Below the pieces are notes generated by a model that searched no databases, was not told the DNA's origin, and saw nothing but the letters and a program-made list of their open reading frames with translations. The position numbers were made by a program, and so were the translations under genes. A stretch of 64,000 bases of DNA, from assembly GCA_034509925.1 (NCBI GenBank), contig CM067537.1:6457001-6521000 (forward strand), written 5' to 3'. Positions 38,969 to 52,000 of the stretch are shown here, in pieces. Position 1 is the stretch's first letter. Each line of letters begins with the position of its first letter. This DNA comes from Hirudinaria manillensis (lineage: Eukaryota; Annelida; Clitellata; Hirudinida; Hirudinidae).

Positions 38969-41900
38969 ATGGCCAGTACTCGAGACACAGCTGCCGATTT
39001 TATACAAGATACATTTCGGCCACTGGTCGGTGTTTTGTGCAGCGAAGAAGCTGAAAGGCACTGCCAGAAAAATAATTTGTCTTTTGTAAAACTCATCGAA
39101 CCATTTTGTACCATAGCTGAAGGTTTTTAAGTGTTCTATTTGCAGTGATGGCGTTTCTTGATGATAACTCGATCTATCATATGTTTTAATTTTTTTGTAG
39201 GAAGCCTTAAGGATATCAACAATACTGGGCATATCGTGAAAAACTTTAAAATAGTCTGCCATGATTTGAATGAACTGGCGGTTTCAAAACTCATTTCTAA
39301 AAAAAAGCTTAATGACATTATCTCCAGGAGCTATACACTTGACTCACAACCCAAAAGCCATCAAAAAAATCCTTCCCATCTTGGTATTCCTCTTGATTAT
39401 GGCAGTTCAATGCTACAAAATGATTGCTCACCTAGCAAGAAATTTGAGCAAAACTGTAAGCTTGAAATTCTAAAGTAGAAGCCTGAAATAAGCCTTGAGT
39501 TATCAAAACAGTGAAAATTAATTAAGCCTGAAATGCCTGTTTTTTATTTTTCAGTAAAGTCTCCATGGTACGAATCTTATCGAAAAAGTTTTCTGGAATC
39601 TTTGCCATATTCAGATCATGAGTACCTGAGACATTATATTGCCTGTGAGTTTAAGAGCTACCGAATGATGTGATCTCATAGTTTGTCTGCTCAAATAATT
39701 AATGTTACAGAATTTTGACATTAACGAGTTTTAACATTGCAGGCATAATTGCTGTGTCAACTTCAGAACCTTACCCACTAGATCAGCTGAACAGTTTATT
39801 CCATTCCCCAACTCCTAGTCATCACCCCTCTATGGCTCAGTCCAATACCTCTGCCCTGACACTTCTCCATGAGGCCAAGTGGTTCGTTCCGACCTTCCTC
39901 AGATTCATAGTCTTGCTGCACGACGCTTCTGAGCAAGACGACTTGAAGTGAGGACGTTATCTGGATTATAAATTGTATTTATATCTGAAGTATTTCGTTA
40001 TTTCAAATTCAATTTTTGAGTTTTCATTTTATAGGGTCAGCAGTTTCTGTCATTTATCGATCTAATAATCCTGAATTATGATTTCATTAATGATATAAAT
40101 GTACAATAATAGCACCAGTAATATGAGAGGAACAAGAGTAATGGCAATAATATTTGATTAATAACGACAACCGCACTACGTTCACGATTGCAAAGAGCCG
40201 AGGCAGTGTATCAGGCGGTGAAGGAAAAGTTTGGCAACCAGTCTTGCCACCTGCTGCACATCAACTCGAGGCCCCTCCTTCCTTTCCATGGGAACAAAGT
40301 CGAAGATGAGAGGTCTCTGCTCAGCAATCCGTGGATCAAGTTCGCGTCGGAACACGTGAGCGCTTCGCCTGAATTACATTAATTCACTTAGATGCAAAAG
40401 CAATTATTAAATGAGTTTTAATGAGTCTTGATGATGTTCTCTCACCATTATTAGCATATAATTTGTTCGGTAATTTACTTAGGTTTTGTTTGAAAATGGT
40501 AAATTTATTTAATTATTACAACTAGACACAATTAACACTATAATTCTCAGATGATAATCTTTTAATTTTTCTTGGTCATAAAATGTCTTTTTATTTTTCA
40601 GAACCAGAATGCAGATGCTAAGGATGCTTCCTATTTACAAGACACAGGTAAGTTGAACTGAACAACTGTTAATTTTTTTATAATGCACATTGAAATTGTA
40701 AACTTCCACTTAAAGTACTTGCAAAAAGCATAATCAAGTGGCACTTTAAAATATGAAAATGAATAATATCTATTATTATATAGACATAAGTCATGATATA
40801 ATAATTTCATTGAAATAATTAGACACTAATTTGATTCCAATAAAAAATAAATTAATTAATAAAATCATTCTTTTGTCGACCAATAGATTCTATCGTCTCT
40901 CAAAACTCTCTGGCAATGAACCATGACCACCCACTGGCAGACCACCCCCTCGTGTGTTCAGAACAGGCAGACGTCGAAGACGACGCGAAGTCTTCCAAAC
41001 TGCCGGGGTCGTGCTTGACGCCAAGCGACGTCGACAGGATAATCATATTCGTCAGTCAATTTGTCACTCATGCGCTCTTTCCGTGGGCAGAGAAAACACT
41101 CAAGAGTTTGAACGACCAGGTTTTAGAATTACTTTTAAATTAAATTGCATTTAACCATTTTAAATATTATTTTGATTTTATTTCTTATTATATTGTATCA
41201 TTTTTAGTTCAAATATATTAGCAGATATTATTAGCAGATATATATTAGCAGATATGTTATTATATCAATATCATAAACTTCTTTTTAGCTGATCTATTGT
41301 GTGCCTTATTTATAAAACCGATAGATGCCTGATAATTACTTTGAGTTGATATAACACTCTCCCACCCAAGGAATAATCACTGGTTCCATAATTATTATAA
41401 TAGCAATCTGTGTTTGGTTGTACCTCAGAGCAATTTTAGTGGTTCTAACAATTACGTTCTTGGCATTTCTTAGAAACTAACCAATAAATGGCTAAATGAT
41501 AAATATTAACTAGTAAATATTAATGAGTTTACAAGTTAATAAATTATTATGATGATTTAAACAATAAATAAAAATAAACAAAAAAATGACACTCGACGTG
41601 ATTTTCATGAAAGACCTCGAATAGGAAGGGCATCAAGGGTTCCATCTTCAATGCCAGCAAATGGTTTGGCAGGAAACCAGTCGGCCAGGGGCAGAGCAGC
41701 TCCAGTGTTGTGTTAGTTTGCGACCGTAGCTTTATTTATGAGTCTATTCTTATACTTCAGAGTGGATGTTATAACAATAAAATATCACAAATAAATTTTA
41801 TTTAATCAAGAAATTGGCACGTTTAACTTCCTCTTTGCTAGAGAATAGCATCTAATTAAATTTTGAAGGTTGAATCTATTGCCATGACAAATAGTAATTG

Positions 41901-42979
41901 GTAAATAATAAGATTGCATGATATTGTTTTTATTTTAAATTAATATAAATTATTTATTCTTCTTTCTCATTATTTCATTATTGTCGTGATTTGTACCTAA
42001 GTCACAAAACTTGTGTTGTGGATGGTACATTGAATTTAAAAGTAAACTCAATTTAATTGCATTAATTCCACCAGAATTAGCTTATTTATTTATTAAATTA
42101 TTATTGTTGTCATTATTAAATTATAAAATTCCTCTTAGGTACTCCTCTGATTCCCCAGAAATGCAGCTGAGGAGACTGGCAGATCTTTCCTTCCTTTTCC
42201 AGATGTACGAACTTTCCTATCAGACTTACCATGCCATCAAGAAAGACTTCTACAGTGACAGTGCATGGATGTACCATGCAGGAGCACTAGTAATGTTTTA
42301 CATTAACTAATTACATCAAGTATTATTATGAGTAAGGGTTTAGATAAATTGAAACTTCAACTATTTCAGCCGAACATTTTATTTTAATATTTCGTTACTA
42401 AATAGTTGCTACAAAAATTAATTGCTGGAACTAGAGTCAGTTTGTCACAGTTTTTGGCAAGGAAGTATTTTCAAATAAAAAAAAATTAAATTTAATTCCT
42501 ATTTATATGAAATAACAATTGCATCCATGCAAACCCAAATGAAACAAGATTTACCTTTTAAATCTAATTATCACCTTGTGTGATCTATCTCTCGTAGATG
42601 GACCTACCAAACCATCAATAAAGACTTTATAAAAAAATAGTCATAAATTTATAAATTACTTAGAGCCTTACTTATCTTGAATCTTAATAATTCTCACCTC
42701 GTACTTCTCATCTTGTTCAGGAAATGGCCTGTCTGTCCGTGCACCTGCAGGGCACTGCCGCTAATTCGAGGCAGTATCCCTGCCACTACATGGAGCAGGC
42801 CATCAAGTCGTACTACGTGGGTGCACATTCTGTCAACTTTGCAGCCAGGGCCACCATGCTGAGCACCGAGATTCTGAGGTCAAAGAACATGTTTGCGGAG
42901 GCTGCCACGCAGTTCATGAGTGTCACCAGCGAGGTAACTGCCTGCTGTTATTAGTAATTCATTATTGTTTTTATTATTA

Positions 42980-43011
<32 letters not shown>

Positions 43012-46000
43012 CGTTTATTCACAATCACGGCCTCCGCCGGAAAACAGTGACCCCAGATCCCAACAAGGGATCACAGGCAGTCACAACACATCAAGCCCAA
43101 ATAAAATTAAAACAGAAAAACAGTCATGAACAAACAGAAACAACAAGCAAAAGTCCAAAACCCAAACAAAGTAATTCAATTATAGACGCAGCTATATACA
43201 GTTATATACAAAATCCAAATCATTGTCAGTTCAATATTCTTCTTAATATATGTGCTGTCCCACACAAAGCGATTTTCTGCGCCTCAAGAGGAGATGGATT
43301 TCCAGGGATGAGATCCAGGTAATCTTTAAATTTCTTTGATGTCATTCCTAATGCACCAACAACCACTGGTATTACCTGAGATCTCACACCCCACATTCTT
43401 TGGATTTCAATCTGTAGGTCTTTATACTTTGTTAATTTTTCCATCTCCTTCCGAGGCACATTCACATCATCCGGGACAGCAATATCAATTATTAGACATT
43501 TTCTTCTCTTCTTATCATGGTAAGTCAGATCTGGTCTGTTTGCAGGGACCGTTCTATCAGTTATTATTGGGTAATCCCACATCAACACTCCATGGTCGAA
43601 CTTTGTAATTCCATTCGGTGTATGTTCGTACCATTTAGTGGTCAGTGGGATTCCGCATTCCCTGCCGATTCTCCAATGAACATACCTGGCAACTCTGTTA
43701 TGCCTCTCTAAATATTCCTTTGCAGCCAGCATGCTACATCCTGATATTAAATGGCTAATGCTTTCAATATGCTGATGGCACATTCTACATAAGCCATCAG
43801 CATCTTGATGCAAAATCATCTTTTTAAAATACTTTGTCTGTAGGGCCTGGTCCTGAGCTGCAATTATTAGACTTTCTGTTTCAGCCTTCAGGTCACTTTT
43901 TCTGAGCCATTGAGTACTTGATTCGTTATCTATGTTTGCATTGTGAAGATTTTTGATGTATTGCCCGTGCAGCGGTTTCCCTGTAATTCTTTTTAACTTT
44001 TCTATTTCCAGGGCATTTTTGAGTTCTTTTCCCAGATGTTCTTTTGTAACATTCAATTTATATTTCAATTTAATTTTACTTGTTTCTGTCTGCAGGGAAA
44101 ATTTTTTCCTAGATTCATCCCATTTTCTTACCAATTGAATCAATCTTCCATCTGTTGCTGCAATATATTCTCCCAGATTGAGGATGCTTTGTTGATACGC
44201 CGATAACAGTTCAATTATACCTCTACCCCCATTATTCCTTTTCACATACAGTCTGTCAATATCTGCTCCTGGGTGGTGCATTCCATTCATAGTTAGTATT
44301 TTTCTGGTTTTTCTATCACACTTTTCTATTTCTGATTTTACCCAGGGAATTATTCCAAATCCATATGCAAAAACTGGTACTGCAAAACTATTAATTGCTG
44401 TTGTCTTATTTTTGGCACTAAGCTGAGTTTTAAGGATTTTTCTTAATCGACTGTAATATTCCCTTTTTACCTTTTCTTTCATCAATATATTATTTAATCC
44501 ATCCCGTTCCTCCATTCCAAGGTATTTATACATCTCCTGTATCTCGAGAGATTTAATTTCTTCTTTTCCATCATCTATGAGTTCAATGCCTTTTGTGACA
44601 ACAGGTTGTCCATGTTTTATTTCAATTGTTGCACATTTTTCAGTTCCAAATTCCATACATATGTCTTTGCTGAATATTTCTACAACTCTTATAACTTTTT
44701 GCATATCCTCATGTTCAGATGTAAATAACTTTAAATCATCCATATAGAACAAGTGACTAATTTGTTCTTTGTTTATTCTATATCCCAGTCCAGTTCTGTT
44801 AATTAAATTAGATAGTGGAATTAATGCTATGCAAAACAATAAAGGTGATAATGAGTCTCCTTGAAATATTCCTCGATTTATTCCTATTGTTGTTGTTTCA
44901 ATGTTACCACCGTTATGTCTTAGAGTCATTCTGGTTTTCCATTTCAACATTGACTGAGCAATAAACTGAACTATAACATCATTAACATGATAAATCTGCA
45001 AAGCTCGAATAATCCATGAATGAGGGATACTGTCAAATGCTTTTCTGTAGTCGATCCAAGCAATATTTAGATTCTTTTTAAATTTCTGAGAGTTTTGAAC
45101 TATCATCTGACTAATAAGTAACTGATCTTTGCATCCTCGGGATCCTTTTCTACATCCTTTTTGTTCTTCTGGCAGAATGCTGTTACTTTGAAAGTGGTTG
45201 TATATTCTTTTTGATATAGCTGCTGTTAATATTTTATATGTTGTTGGCAGGCATGTGATGGGTCTGTAATTCTTTGCTTTAGACGTCTCCTGTGATTTTG
45301 GCAACAAATATGTAATTCCTTCTGTCAGCCAAGTTGGTATCTTAGATGGTTCCTTCATTATTTCATTGTAAGCATCTGTTAAGTGTTTATGTAGAGCAGT
45401 TAACTTTTTAAACCAGAAGTTGTGAATTTTATCTATGCCTGGACTTTTCCAATTATGTGACTGATTAATTATACCACTGATTTCTTCAACTTGAAAATCC
45501 CTCCATTCATATGCATTTAAATTTGCATATATTTCTTCTTCATATTTAATCCACTCTGCATCAGAATTATAATGTGTTTCCTTTTCTAATATGTTTCTCC
45601 AAAATGTATCAACTGTATTTAATTTAGGTGCATCTACTATTTCAATCTGCTTCGAACTAATGCTTCTGTAAAATTTCTTGGTATCATTACGAAACATTCT
45701 GTTTTGATGATATTGTTCACTTCTTTTACTGTACCTTCGTAGTCTCTGAGCTTTCGCCTGCAGTTTCATTGTGACATCCTGTTCAAGTTCATTAATTTGA
45801 TTTAAGGACATTGTGTTCATCCCCATCTGTTTCTTGTGATCCAGATTTCCATTTTTAAATTCCTTTATCATAGATAATTGTTTTCTGCATCTGTTTATTG
45901 TTTTCTGGATTCTCATCTTCCAGTTAGCAACTTTAAATCGCACAGCAACACGTTTTCTTTCAAATTTTTCACCTGCAATCAGAGATGCCACTGTATACAC

Positions 46001-49000
46001 TAATTCATTTATCTTTGTCAAGTCTAAAGTCATTTCTGTTGAAACTTTAAGGAGTATTTGATTTGCTAATTTTATTGTCTCATCAGCTTGTCTTGGGCTT
46101 ATAATTTTATTCAAGTTTTTCCTCTCATGCATTTTAATCATCTTGATCTGATTGAATTTTGAGATTAATTTATTTTCAGCTTCTATCATTTCTTCTGATT
46201 TCAACTCTCTGGTCAATAAACTTTCTTGTCCTGAGTCTGCTTGGTGCTGTTTGTAGATCAAATTTTCCTGCTGAGAATTTGAGTCATCTTCACTCTGACA
46301 TACCTCTGATCCACAAATTTGTTCCACATCTAAGTCTGAGCCTCTGAGTTTTCGCTTCACATCTTCATCAATTTCTGCTAAATCAAATTCTGAAAGTTTC
46401 TTCTCTTTTAAAATATATCTTCTGTGATTGCTTAGATTGTTTGGATTCATGCCTGGGAATATTTCAGGATTTCTGCTTCTCCAGATATTGTAGGTAGCTA
46501 TTGTTACATTACCGTTGTTTGATTCCTTTGCAAAATAATATGACCAGATTACATCTTTATACTGTTCGTTTGTCCATTTCTGTCTTCTTTTATTTACACA
46601 TTTCACATCATCATTAATTTTATTTTCATTTTTCATCATCATGTTTTTCTCCAGAGAGAATGCAAGATTGTCTTTAATTTCATTTTCAATGCTATCCTTT
46701 TTTCTTGAGTCATTTACCTTAATCAATTTCAAATTCTGTGGCTTCTCATGTCTATCAGCTTTATTAATGCTTAACTCTTGCAAGTCTATAAATTCTGTTT
46801 CTTGATCAGGACCACATGGAATGAACCTGGTGTTCCTCTTATTTTATATATAAATCTGTCGGCTTCTCCAGTCTTGGCTTTTTCTTCTTTAGCTTTTTCA
46901 ATCAACTTTTTACAACTTTGTCTATCTTCAATTGACAAATCATGACTGACAATTAATTTCTTGAACTTCATTAGACCTTTCAGTTTATAACAGCTCTCAA
47001 GTATCATGTTTTTAAGGCTGAAGTTGTAAAACTTTACAATCATGGGTCTATCTTTACCTTCAATTTTCTTTCCAATTCTGTTCATTTGCAAAACATCTTT
47101 TTGATGATCAAATTCAATATCAAATGCTTTTAACAATTCTGTAAGAAATTCCTTGTCATTACTTTTTTGGTCAGACATACTCTCTTTCAAGTTGTAGAAA
47201 ACAAGATTGTTTTTTCTTTGCTCCCTGTCTTCTTTTATTTCAGTTGCAGTCTTTGTTTTGATAACTGAGTCTTGAACTGATTTCACATTTCTGTTCATTT
47301 CTTGAACATTGGTTTTAAATAAATCAGTCCATTTTTCTGTTTCCTTTACCTTGTCCACACTTATTTCATTCAACTTGTTGCCAAATTGTTTGAATTCCGC
47401 ATTTAATTTGTCCAACTGAAGTTTCCAGTCTTTCATCTCATTCATTTGTTTTTGGATCATACTTTCGTGTGCTGTTCTTTCTTCTATCATTGATTTGATT
47501 TGAGCAATATCCTTGGTTATGTTTTCAATGTTTTCGTCAACTTGATAACATTCTACAATTTTTTTCAGCACGTCTACATTTTCTTTTACACATTTATCAC
47601 AGATGTGTAGTCCGATCATAGTTGCCGAAGCCGCTATTTCCTTTCTAATTCGGACCGCGTCCGTCATTTCAAATTTTTTTCGAGTGTGGCGTATAAAAGT
47701 AATAAATTTATTAAAATTTATATCGATAATATACGCTAAAACAATCGAATATTAATGAAGTGCGCTGCAGAGATCAGCACGTATGAGCGTTAATAGAGTT
47801 GCTTGGATTGTTTGTTTTTTATTATTATTATTATTGTTATTATTATTATTGATGTTGTTGTCATTTATTTACTAGTTTAACAAATAAATAATGCTTGGTT
47901 TAATTAGAAATTAAATTTTCCAACATAAATATGCTATAATGAACGAGTCAGTCAATGGAATCAGTCAGTTATCTGATAACTAAGTTAATTGGTAACTTTC
48001 TAAATCAGGATTCAGACCTTCTGAGCGCCCTATTTCTGGAGCAGACGGCTCAGTGTTTCCTGGAAATAAGGGTTCCCATGGTGAGGAAGTATGCCTTCCA
48101 CATGGTGATGGCTGGACACAGGTTCAACAAGGCTGGACAGGTGGTCTATAATAAGCCCTTAGCTGTGGGGTTTATGAATTCTGAAGATATCATTTTTGTA
48201 ATAATTATTTGTCATTTTATAAACATTCGATCAAATATTTTATTGTTTTTAATATTTTACTATTACTTAATTAATTTAATTAATATTACTGACCAATTAA
48301 TGATTGCAGAAGAAGCACGTGCTTAGGTGTTATGCCCAAGCTTTGGAGATCTTCAAGGATAAGGGTTGGAGTTTGGCAGAGGTTGGTTGGTCAATGTTAA
48401 TGTGATGGTGTTGTGCAAATGTGTTTCTTTTTCATTACTAATCATTATGATAATTATCTTTTGTTTGTTTATTTTGCGGGTGGCTGGTAGGAAAAATTTT
48501 GCTCATTGAAATAAGAATCTTGAGATCCGTGGTGATGATGGTGATGATAATGATGATGATGGTGGTGGTGATGGTTATGATACTCAAGTGGTAATTTGTT
48601 GGCGATACATGAAACCTCTCAATGAATGTTATGATTGTCTTCGTAATCCACCATAAGGATTATTTTTAATTACATATCCTTATCATGTTTATATTTTTTC
48701 TATATTCTTTTAAAATCACAATAAGTGTGCATCAAATGAGGAATTTAAATCTGATTTCTGATTGTAGGATCACATCTACTTGACCATAGGCTCTCAAGCA
48801 TACAACGTTAGGGAATTGGCACTGGCTACATCGGCATATCTCCACCTACTAAATCCGCACAGCAAACAATCGGCCAATCAGCAAGCTGCCTTTTTTGCAC
48901 AGTATTTAAATATTTATAAGGTAAGCCATTTTAGGCTACAATTACTAATGAGCAGCAATTAATTAATTAATTAATTAATTAAATTAATCATAAAATCATT

Positions 49001-52000
49001 AATCCTATAAATGTCACTTCTTGCCTTCCAATAGCAACAGGTCTCGTTATCATCTCCTTCCGAGATGCCAAGGAAACACCTTGAAATTCTGCCCCTGCCA
49101 TTGGTTGACAGCAAGTCCATAAAGGTCACGTGCTCTTTGACCTCTGAACCATCACAAGGTCGAGTCAAAATCGTTCATTTGTATTATGATTTATTTAGTT
49201 TTATCCATTATTTATTAGTTGATTGAACGAGTGATTGAAGAAGTAATCGTTCGAACCAATCAGACGGAAAGGTTCTTGCATCCGGCACCTCATTGGACGA
49301 GGACGACAACAGCAGGGAGGCGAGCTTCAAGGACCTCGAAGGGAAGATGGCATCATTGGCCATTCAAGAATCATCTGCGATGAATTTGTTCAAACCTTCA
49401 ATCTTCTGCCACACTCAGTACTCTGACAACACGTCCAATGTCTTGGCAGTAATTGGAGGTTCTGCAAACTATTCAATTGATTTCATATTTTATTTATTTA
49501 TTTGTTAGATTAATCTTAAATTTTAAAATATATATTTTATTGGCAAAGGGTTTTGTCATCATCAACATCTAAAATTAATCGAGATAATTAGACGTTAATG
49601 ACAAATGGAAACCTGTTTGACTTCAGAGCCAATTTACTTGGAATTGAGCCTGGAGAATCCTCTGAAGATCCCACTGACCTTACTCAACGTTCATCCTCTC
49701 TGGAGGTTTAAGCCTTATGGGTCACCATCACCTAACGGTGTCGACAGCGATGTCAACATAATTTCCAACGATCCCCTTTTCCAGGAAAAAGTAATTTTTC
49801 TTTTCAGCTTCTGAGAAGTTTAAAATATTAAGAGGTTGTGTCTTTATTGATGCCATTATATGCTGAATGTTTGCATTGTAATGTTTGTAATGCTTTTTTG
49901 CATTTTAAGTCATATTTTCTGGCATAAATCAGCATTCTTTGTCACAGGTCACAGCAATGCATCCACCTTGTGTTCAGTCGCAACCAATTCTAGAATTCCA
50001 TCTGGAAGGCTTAGAAACTAAAAAGGTTTAAAATTTGAAGGAGATTAAAATTAGATTTCAAATCAAAGTTGCCATAAAAAAACACGACCTAATTTTGAAA
50101 GTGGAAATCATCCAAAGATTTAAAATTATTGTTAAATTGGAAATTCGAATTATTTTTTGCCGCTTTGCGAACGTCCGTCTGATTCCGACCGAATCGGTTT
50201 TTCCCATCAAGCTCAGGGCATCCTTGACGTGTTCGAAACACGGCACCCTCCACGTCACCGGCCTCGCCTTCCAACTGATGACTCAACTGCGGCCCGGAAG
50301 CGGATCCGCCGCGGACGCTGGCAGCACGACCGGCAGTTCCTCCATCAGCGGCAGTTCGAGTTTCGTTTCCATCACAGGGAGCAACGTAGTCGATCAAGAC
50401 TCCTCCGTGGGAATCCTGACGAACGGGTTCCTGTCGCAAACCCAGTCCGTCTCCAACATCTCCGCCATTCCGTCCGTCCTTCCGACGGCCTTCTTCGTTC
50501 CCGGAATGATCGGACTGGAGGTGAGGGGCAACAGGCTCAACAAAACGAAGGAGGACAGGATGAATGTCAGGCATTCCACAGACAGGAGACTCCACTTTGA
50601 CTTTCTGCCTGTAAAATTGAAGTTAGAAGTGAGTCATGGCCAACTCTTGAATACAAATTCCCTCTTTCAAAATTTCTATTCGTTCGTTCGTTCGTTCATT
50701 CATTCATTCATTCATTCATTTCAACAATTATTTAATTGCAGTTGTACCTGTGCAACCTCCCGACCTTAATGCTCTGCGGCGAAGTGGTCCAATCGAGGTT
50801 GGAGTTTGTCAACCTTGGTCGACGGAGCGTGACGAAACTGTTTTTTGCATCCAATCTGATGGAGATATTTTCCTTCAAAGATGAAGATTCTGCAAAGGTT
50901 CCAAACAGGAAGGTCTGTCATGCATTTCATCTGCTATTGTCCTGGTTGCCATAACAACTCACATAACATACAGTAACCTACATATGTATCTCCTTGTAAC
51001 GATAACAGCTCATGAAATGGCTGTCAATTGTACAACTTATTTATCAATTTACTAACTTATAGTAAATCATTTTCTTAGCTGTGGTTGTTGATTTTAAATA
51101 AATTTATCAATTTATTTTTAATTTGTATTTTTTAAGGAGGTCATAAAAATAGCCCTCCCCAAGGGTGGTCTTGCTCCAGGGCAGAGCATTTCAAGGGTCA
51201 TGAAGATCAAATGCCCTGAACTGTCGGGGAATCATCCAGTGGACATTTTGGTGCTCTATGCAGGTGATGATGATGATGATGGAGATGAGGAATACAAAAA
51301 GACATGTTCGAGAATGAGGTGAGTACAGTACAAAACTTAGTACCATTATTATTACAGACCATGGAGTTTATTTTGAATTAATTAAACATTGGATGGAATC
51401 TAATTACAAGTCGAGCAACAGATTGAGCTGTCAGATTCCAACCGTGGAAATCATTCACCAGGATATGGAATCCTTCTAAATCTACTAAATTCACTGGTTA
51501 ATCCAGGTATCGCCTCATCCGACACACTACCTGCATCAAAGCCGAGGCGTCGTTGATCATCGCCTCTCAAAGCTTCTCTTCCCTTCTCTCCGTCTCCCCG
51601 CCCGTCCGCGACGGGGACAGGGAGGTCCCCTCGACCGAACATTCCGCCCGGAGTGGCATCGACGTCTCCCTGAAGGTTGACAACATCAACCCGGTCGGTT
51701 CCGTCATCAATTGCCATAAATTTATTAAATCTAATAATTATCTATTATTAATAATAATCTATGGTAACGTGCTACTCGGTTGCATTGTCATCAACATTGA
51801 CAGGTGTATTGTTTTTTTATGATATACGAACTTGCAATACAATACGAGATATTAATCGATATAATACAATATATTTTTTAATCGATATAATACAATATAT
51901 TTTTTAATTGTTATAATACAATATACTTCTTAATTGTTATAATACAATATATTTTTTATTAAAGGGTTATGACTTCTCTGTATCAAAGATAGTTTGCATC

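Larger units (their letters stand above)
43004..47815 (-). mobile_element. Two-ORF LINE with restriction-like endonuclease, apparently full length
   Basis: Minus-strand retrotransposon of about 4.8 kb in TRAPPC8 intron 10. From its 5' end: a leader of about 150 bp, ORF1 (47667-46786), ORF2 (frame open to 43226), a ~210-bp 3' UTR, and a tail of AAT triplets (43012-42976 on the plus strand). The flanks on both sides are (ATT)n-rich with similar TTGTTTTTATTATTATT-like sequence, either a long target duplication or insertion into a pre-existing triplet repeat, so both ends are approximate. Both long frames lack stops, which suggests a recent insertion. The 3' UTR has a hairpin (43056-43072). Confidence 0.93.

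Noticed and set aside
50089..50600. Overlapping frames of 147-168 codons on both strands of TRAPPC8 exon 18
   Set aside because: Shadows of a GC-rich coding exon; only the frame with GLAFQLMTQL and RLNKTKEDR matches TRAPPC8.
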